From: Gammaproteobacteria bacterium
Lineage (GTDB): Bacteria > Pseudomonadota > Gammaproteobacteria > PS1 > Pseudothioglobaceae
Reading direction: 5' to 3'
NCBI GenBank assembly: GCA_024280535.1
Contig: JAJRPY010000005.1
Coordinates: 1-9,457, forward strand
Length of the DNA: 9,457 nucleotides
The position numbers were made by a program, and so were the translations under genes. The notes beneath the pieces were generated by a model. It was not told the DNA's origin. It searched no databases and saw only the letters and a program-made list of their open reading frames with translations. Below are positions 5,859 to 9,457 of the stretch, one piece after another (the stretch's first letter is position 1; each line of letters opens with the position of its first letter).

Positions 5859-6629
5859 CTAAAAAACTTGATTAGCAATATTGTCCAAAGTGGGAACAGA
5901 TAGATTAAACGATTTAGCTAATTCAAGTGCGCGTTTTAGCCTGGTGGGGGCAGATCTGCCCATGCATTGGTGGGTTAAATCGCCTTGGAAGGCTTGTAGC
6001 ATGCCTTGTTCTAATTTTTGTTTGTCAAAAGTTTGTCCGGTGAGTTGGGTTTGTAGGGCGAGAATGTCAGTTGAGACATCACGCATTAAGTCTAAGTGTT
6101 GAGTGCGTAGGTCGTTGACGGTTGCGTTTTTTTCGAGCAATAAGCCAGCAATATTGGTAGTTAGGATGTAGAGATTTTTTAGCACCAATTCGAATAATAA
6201 TGCGTCTTTAGACTTTAGCACGTGGGCGGGGATGTCAATCAATGCTAAAGAATCTACTAGGATTTGTGCGTTTTTGCCATAGGCGGGGGATGAAATTAGG
6301 ATGTTGGAATCTATGCCTTTTTTCTTTTCAAACCAGACTGAAATTACGCTCGGATTGGTAAAATGATGTGTTGCCCAATCGCGTGGTAATAGTTCATTTT
6401 ACATCATTGCCACTTTGTCTTTCCAGGGTTTGGGAATGGTGAGAAGAGCGGCTTGCAAATCAGCCTCTGCGGTGCAGATTAAGATCAGTTCTGGGTCGAT
6501 GGTAGCGGCCAGTTCGTTAATATTGGTTTGTCGGGTGACGGGGTAAACAGGGTGGTTATTTTTTAGAAAAGCACGCGAAAAAACACTGCCTAATTCGCCA
6601 ATACCGAGTACAACAATGGGTTTTTTCAT
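5859..6629 (-). pseudogene. Rossmann-fold, ketopantoate-reductase-like gene, one stop
   Basis: Reading from the ATG at 6629 (AAGGAAA about 8 nt upstream) the frame runs 256 codons to 5859 with a single internal stop, TAA at 6401-6399 (codon 77). The N-terminus PIVVLGIGELGSVFSRAFL carries the GxGxxG nucleotide-binding loop (residues 9-14), then the alternating strands and helices of an NAD(P)-binding fold. The C-terminal part is helical, as in ketopantoate reductase or 6-phosphogluconate-dehydrogenase-like proteins. Just after the stop the frame continues NELLPRDW, then VISVWFEKKKG, so the lost codon was very likely CAA for Gln in a QNELLPRDW motif, one C-to-T change. No frameshift is needed. 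It lies 62 bp after the small membrane protein gene at the end of the sucCD operon. A 76-residue stump is all that would be made without readthrough. The exact substrate is unknown. Confidence 0.8.
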
Positions 6630-6691
6630 GATGTTTCCTTGATTAGAGGCCTTTGTATTAAAAGGGCTGGGGCGTCTTGATACTGCATATT

Positions 6692-7018
6692 TTACCAATT
6701 AGAATGGCCAGAATGAGCCTTGTAGTCATCATCATCCCTATTTTTGTTGGGTTGGTGGAGGGTTTGGTCGTATAGCCAGTTTTGGATAAATTTGGGTATT
6801 AAAGTGTAGTGAAAACGGCATTCTTCAGCTTGGTGGGTGAAGCGTAGTATGAGTGCGAAACCGATCATAGGTATGAGCCAAATGAAAGCGATGCGGGCAA
6901 TTTTTATCCACAAATGGCGGATGTCTTTTGCTTGCACGGCAATGATAGAAGCGGCAATATTTAGGTACACAATAGAGGTTAAAAAGATAAGGATGATACT
7001 AATCGTGGTATATTTCAT
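6692..7018 (-). CDS. Small two-helix membrane protein, coupled to sucD
   Basis: A 108-residue protein with hydrophobic helices at about 4-28 and 41-59 and a polar tail ending in an Asp-rich, His-containing segment ([18 protein letters not shown]). The second helix, [15 protein letters not shown], preceded by WIKI, resembles the short PLDc_N-type membrane module found in small proteins and ahead of some phospholipase D nucleases, but no nuclease domain follows. Its ATG overlaps the sucD stop as ATGA (7018-7015), so translation is probably coupled to that of sucD and the protein is part of the same operon. No function in succinyl-CoA metabolism is evident from the sequence. The overlap and the membrane pattern support it as a real gene. 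Confidence 0.7.
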   Translation of the reverse strand: MKYTTISIILIFLTSIVYLNIAASIIAVQAKDIRHLWIKIARIAFIWLIPMIGFALILRFTHQAEECRFHYTLIPKFIQNWLYDQTLHQPNKNRDDDDYKAHSGHSNW

Positions 7019-7884
7019 GGTAATAAGTCTAGTAAGGTTTTGCCCATGGTTGCGGGTGTTGGCGCGATTGCCACACCGGCTTTTTTTAAGGCGTTGATTT
7101 TGTCAATCGCCTTGCCAGTGCCGGCGCTGATTACTGCACCTGCATGCCCCATACGTTTGCCTTTTGGTGCGCTAAGCCCAGCGATGTAGGAGACGATGGG
7201 CTTGGATATATGAGATTGGATGTATTCTGCCGCTTCTTCTTCGGCTGATCCGCCAATTTCACCTACCATAATAATGGATTGAGTCTGTGGATCTGCTTCA
7301 AATAGGGCGAGACAATCGATAAAACTCATGCCTTGAATGGGGTCGCCGCCGATGCCGATGCAAGTGCTTTGTCCTAAGCCAGCTAGCGTGGTTTGATGCA
7401 CAGCCTCGTAAGTGAGCGTGCCTGAGCGAGAGACCACGCCAACACTGCCAGCTCGGTGAATATTGCCAGGCATAATGCCGAGTTTGCACTCATCAGGGGT
7501 GATTAAACCAGGGCAGTTTGGGCCAATTAAGATGGAATTTGAGTCTGCTAGAATGGCCTTGATTTTAAGCATATCTTGTACTGGAATACCCTCGGTGATA
7601 CAGGCAATAACGGGCATTTGCGCCTCAATGGCCTCGATAATTGAGGCGTACGCAAAACGGGGTGGTACGTAAATCATGGTGGCATTTGCACCAGTTGCGA
7701 CCATAGATTCTTTGACTGAATTAAATACAGGCAAATTTAAATGCGTTTGACCCCCTTTTCCAGGGGTGACACCGCCGACAAACTGTGTGCCATAAGCAAT
7801 AGATTGTTCGGAATGAAAGGTGCCTTGTTTGCCGGTAAAGCCTTGGGTGATGACTTTTGTCTCTTTATTAATCAATACGCTCAT
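7015..7884 (-). CDS. sucD: Succinyl-CoA synthetase, alpha subunit
   Basis: A 289-residue alpha subunit of the TCA-cycle enzyme that converts succinyl-CoA, ADP (or GDP) and phosphate to succinate, CoA and nucleoside triphosphate; it works in the cytoplasm as an alpha-beta complex with SucC. The sequence is collinear with the E. coli protein: CoA-binding Rossmann part with [17 protein letters not shown] (residues 11-27) and GGVTPGKGG (37-45), then IGPNCPG (120-126), [11 protein letters not shown] (151-161), [12 protein letters not shown] (208-219) and [10 protein letters not shown] (241-250). The His at 247 is the phosphorylated catalytic residue. Length is normal and the frame is intact. Its ATG overlaps the sucC stop by 4 bases (7884-7881), the usual coupling of the two subunits. 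Confidence 0.98.
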   Translation of the reverse strand: MSVLINKETKVITQGFTGKQGTFHSEQSIAYGTQFVGGVTPGKGGQTHLNLPVFNSVKESMVATGANATMIYVPPRFAYASIIEAIEAQMPVIACITEGIPVQDMLKIKAILADSNSILIGPNCPGLITPDECKLGIMPGNIHRAGSVGVVSRSGTLTYEAVHQTTLAGLGQSTCIGIGGDPIQGMSFIDCLALFEADPQTQSIIMVGEIGGSAEEEAAEYIQSHISKPIVSYIAGLSAPKGKRMGHAGAVISAGTGKAIDKINALKKAGVAIAPTPATMGKTLLDLLP

Positions 7885-9053
7885 GTTGAAGCCTCCTTGG
7901 ACAATGCCACAATTTTGATCGCCGCCTGGGTTAAATCAGACTCGGTGTGTATGCCCACAGTTGTACGGTCTAATAATGCCAATCCAGCGGCAGCATTAGT
8001 ACCTTCGAGGCGTACTACAATAGGTAAATTAAGCCCAACTTTTTCGATGGCTTGCAAAATGCCTTGCGCAATTAAATCACAACGTACAATACCGCCAAAA
8101 ATATTAACCAAAATACCAGTGACGTTTTTTTCTGTTTGGATCAATTCAAACGCTTTTGCAACGCGCTCAGCCGTTGTACCACCGCCCACATCTAAGAAAT
8201 TTGCCGGCGAGCCACCATGATGCTCAATCAAATCCATAGTTGCCATGGCTAAGCCTGCGCCATTCACCATACAGCCAATCGTGCCATTAAGTGAGATGTA
8301 ATTAAGTTGATATTGACTGGCCTGGTTTTCTTTTTGATCCTCTTGTGAAGTGTCTCGTAGCGCCAGTATATCTTCATGACGATACAAGCCATTATCATCA
8401 AAGTCAATTTTGCCATCAAGGGCGATTAGGTGGTCATCAGTAGTGGTAATCAACGGGTTAATTTCAATCAAACTAACGTCTTTACTGATAAAAATTTCAT
8501 ATAAGCCCAGTAGGGTGGTGATAAATTGATCCGCCAAAGAAGCTTTAAGATGAAGTTGAGTGGCAATTTGGCTGCAATCATCAGCCGTTAATAAACCCAA
8601 TGGATTCACACCAAATTTAATGATTTTATCAGGCGTTTCATTGGCAACTTGTTCAATATCCATACCGCCTTCCGTGGAAGCCAAGACGGTGATTTTTTGC
8701 GTTTGCCTATCCACCAACAACCCCAAATACAATTCGCGCTCAATCGTCTGCCCTGCCTCAATCAACAGCTGGTTAATCGGCAAACCCTTGGCATCAGTCT
8801 GCGGGGTAATAAGTTGCGTACCAAGCAATTGCCGCACAGCATCTTCCACCGCCTGAACAGAGCGACAAAGCACCACCCCGCCACCCTTACCCCGCCCACC
8901 TGCATGCACTTGCGCTTTCACCACCCAAACCTCACCCCCCAATTCGGTGCAAGCCTTGCTTGCATCTGCAATATTGTCAATCAAAACCGCCTTAGGGATT
9001 AGGATGTGGTGTTGGTTGAATAATGTTTTGGCTTGGTGTTCGTGTATGTGCAT
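7881..9053 (-). CDS. sucC: Succinyl-CoA synthetase, beta subunit
   Basis: A 390-residue beta subunit, two residues longer than the E. coli one. It supplies the ATP-grasp nucleotide site and partners SucD. Seen in order: N-terminal [12 protein letters not shown], the ATP-grasp loop [17 protein letters not shown] (44-60), [10 protein letters not shown] (107-116), the metal-binding ALIEINPL-type stretch SLIEINPL (194-201), DGKIDFDDN (213-221), and the C-terminal ligase domain with [15 protein letters not shown] (260-274), NFLDVGGG (285-292) and [12 protein letters not shown] (318-329). All key motifs are intact. There is no clear Shine-Dalgarno site before the ATG; instead TATAAT stands 5 nt upstream. 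No other TCA-cycle genes (sucAB, sdh) adjoin it: the gene upstream is a nuclease. Confidence 0.98.
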   Translation of the reverse strand: MHIHEHQAKTLFNQHHILIPKAVLIDNIADASKACTELGGEVWVVKAQVHAGGRGKGGGVVLCRSVQAVEDAVRQLLGTQLITPQTDAKGLPINQLLIEAGQTIERELYLGLLVDRQTQKITVLASTEGGMDIEQVANETPDKIIKFGVNPLGLLTADDCSQIATQLHLKASLADQFITTLLGLYEIFISKDVSLIEINPLITTTDDHLIALDGKIDFDDNGLYRHEDILALRDTSQEDQKENQASQYQLNYISLNGTIGCMVNGAGLAMATMDLIEHHGGSPANFLDVGGGTTAERVAKAFELIQTEKNVTGILVNIFGGIVRCDLIAQGILQAIEKVGLNLPIVVRLEGTNAAAGLALLDRTTVGIHTESDLTQAAIKIVALSKEAST

Positions 9054-9058
9054 AATAA

Positions 9059-9087
9059 ATTATAGTTTTTGTCGATAAATTACAAAA
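9059..9087 (-). promoter_or_regulatory. Candidate sucC promoter, possibly leaderless
   Basis: The minus strand reads TATAAT at 9064-9059, only 5 bases before the sucC ATG at 9053. A poor -35 (TTTTGT at 9087-9082, 17 bp spacing, or TTGTAA at 15 bp) precedes it. If used, transcription would begin at or very near the ATG, giving a leaderless mRNA, which agrees with the missing ribosome site. Promoters further upstream in this AT-rich spacer are equally possible. Confidence 0.3.
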
Positions 9088-9166
9088 TTGTCATTTTTTA
9101 TATCTTTGTTTTTGATTAATATTTTTAGATTTCTAGGTGTTCCTTATACTCTAGTTATGATAAGTA

Positions 9167-9192
9167 AAGTAAATTAAATAAATAATTTACTT
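9167..9192. repeat. A/T-only inverted repeat at the end of the nuclease gene
   Basis: Ten-base perfect arms (9167-9176 and 9183-9192) with a 6 nt loop overlap the stop codon of the HNH-type gene. The stem has only two G-C pairs and no clear T-run follows, so it is at best a weak terminator. Confidence 0.4.
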
Positions 9193-9457
9193 GTATCTCC
9201 ACTTGCATTCGTATGCTGTTTTTCGGTTCCCTCTGCAGCAACTACAGATATTACCTTGAGATGCCTTAGTAAATCCTTTTTTTATTAAATATCGCACTGC
9301 TTCGTGTTGGCTTGCAAACTCTCTCTCTGGTCTACCGTCTAATGGCAGCATAACTACGGGTTTGTGCTGGTCAGATAGTTTTCCTGATTTTCTATCTTGA
9401 TGACCTTTAGCCCTATTCTCAGCCCAAGTCATCAAATTTATATTATCAAAGAAGTAA
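9187..9457 (-). CDS. HNH endonuclease with NUMOD1-type tail, C-terminal part
   Basis: The frame stays open to the window edge at 9457, so only the last 90 or so codons are present and the N-terminus lies outside. The first visible residues, YFFDNINLMTWAEN, match the end of an HNH nuclease domain (the DN..NL.W.T..EN pattern). A linker with DQHKPVVMLPLDG leads to REFASQHEAVRYLIKKGF, then SQGNICSCCRGNRKTAYECKWRY, the DNA-binding NUMOD1 module usual in free-standing homing-type and phage HNH endonucleases. A TTG/ATG pair at 9435-9430 could be mistaken for a start, but it lies inside the HNH motif and is not one. The catalytic His residues would be upstream of the window. Such genes are often mobile, and this one sits 133 bp before sucC. 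Confidence 0.75.
   Translation of the reverse strand, partial: YFFDNINLMTWAENRAKGHQDRKSGKLSDQHKPVVMLPLDGRPEREFASQHEAVRYLIKKGFTKASQGNICSCCRGNRKTAYECKWRYK

Noticed and set aside
6399..6401. TAA read as a sense codon (recoding) in the Rossmann-protein gene
   Set aside because: All other genes in the window end normally at TAA or TAG and no recoding signal is visible; a simple nonsense mutation is enough.
7741..8220. 159-codon open frame on the plus strand
   Set aside because: It lies antisense across the sucC/sucD junction, has no ribosome site, and both real genes there are full-length and strongly conserved.

Overview
The window looks like part of the chromosome of an AT-rich gammaproteobacterium. 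The succinyl-CoA synthetase proteins resemble those of Proteobacteria. A twin-arginine-exported PhoX phosphatase and a classical 16-strand-type porin show a Gram-negative envelope. Low GC, long spacers and several freshly broken genes would suit a marine sulfur-oxidiser of the SUP05/Thioglobus and thiotrophic-symbiont type, but that placement is inference and no marker gene here proves it.

Left part (1-2215): AT-rich and accessory in character. It has an unrecognised two-helix membrane protein on the minus strand (21-458). Next comes a 49-residue pre-peptide with a signal sequence and a Trp/Pro-rich mature part (676-825), bracketed by an imperfect 36-37 bp direct repeat. A six-cysteine secreted protein follows (1217-1561). 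Then comes a LysE/RhtB-type exporter broken by two +1 shifts in homopolymer runs (1608-2215).

Middle part (2216-5706): the spacer before the porin holds a decayed copy of the 3' end of the NAD(P)-binding protein gene that lies 3.5 kb away. The porin gene (2576-3496, minus) and phoX (3691-5568, plus) diverge from a 194 bp spacer. At its centre is a perfect 22 bp inverted repeat with a 14 nt loop. Each arm reads as a Pho box directed at the gene on its own side, with a -10-like hexamer exactly 10 bp downstream in both directions. This is the clearest regulatory structure in the window: a mirrored PhoB-type control region that would switch on an outer-membrane pore and a periplasmic phosphatase together in phosphate starvation. 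phoX ends at a rho-independent terminator.

Right part (5859-9457, all minus strand): sucC and sucD overlap by ATGA, sucD overlaps a small two-helix membrane protein gene by ATGA, and a Rossmann-fold (ketopantoate-reductase-like) gene follows 62 bp on, so these four probably form one operon. The last gene carries a single in-frame TAA at codon 77 where a Gln codon is expected. Upstream of sucC the window ends inside the 3' part of an HNH endonuclease gene with a NUMOD1-type tail, a mobile-type nuclease.

Together: phosphate scavenging in the middle, a core TCA-cycle operon on the right, and small secreted proteins, gene debris and a nuclease as the accessory component. No tRNA, rRNA or CRISPR array was seen.
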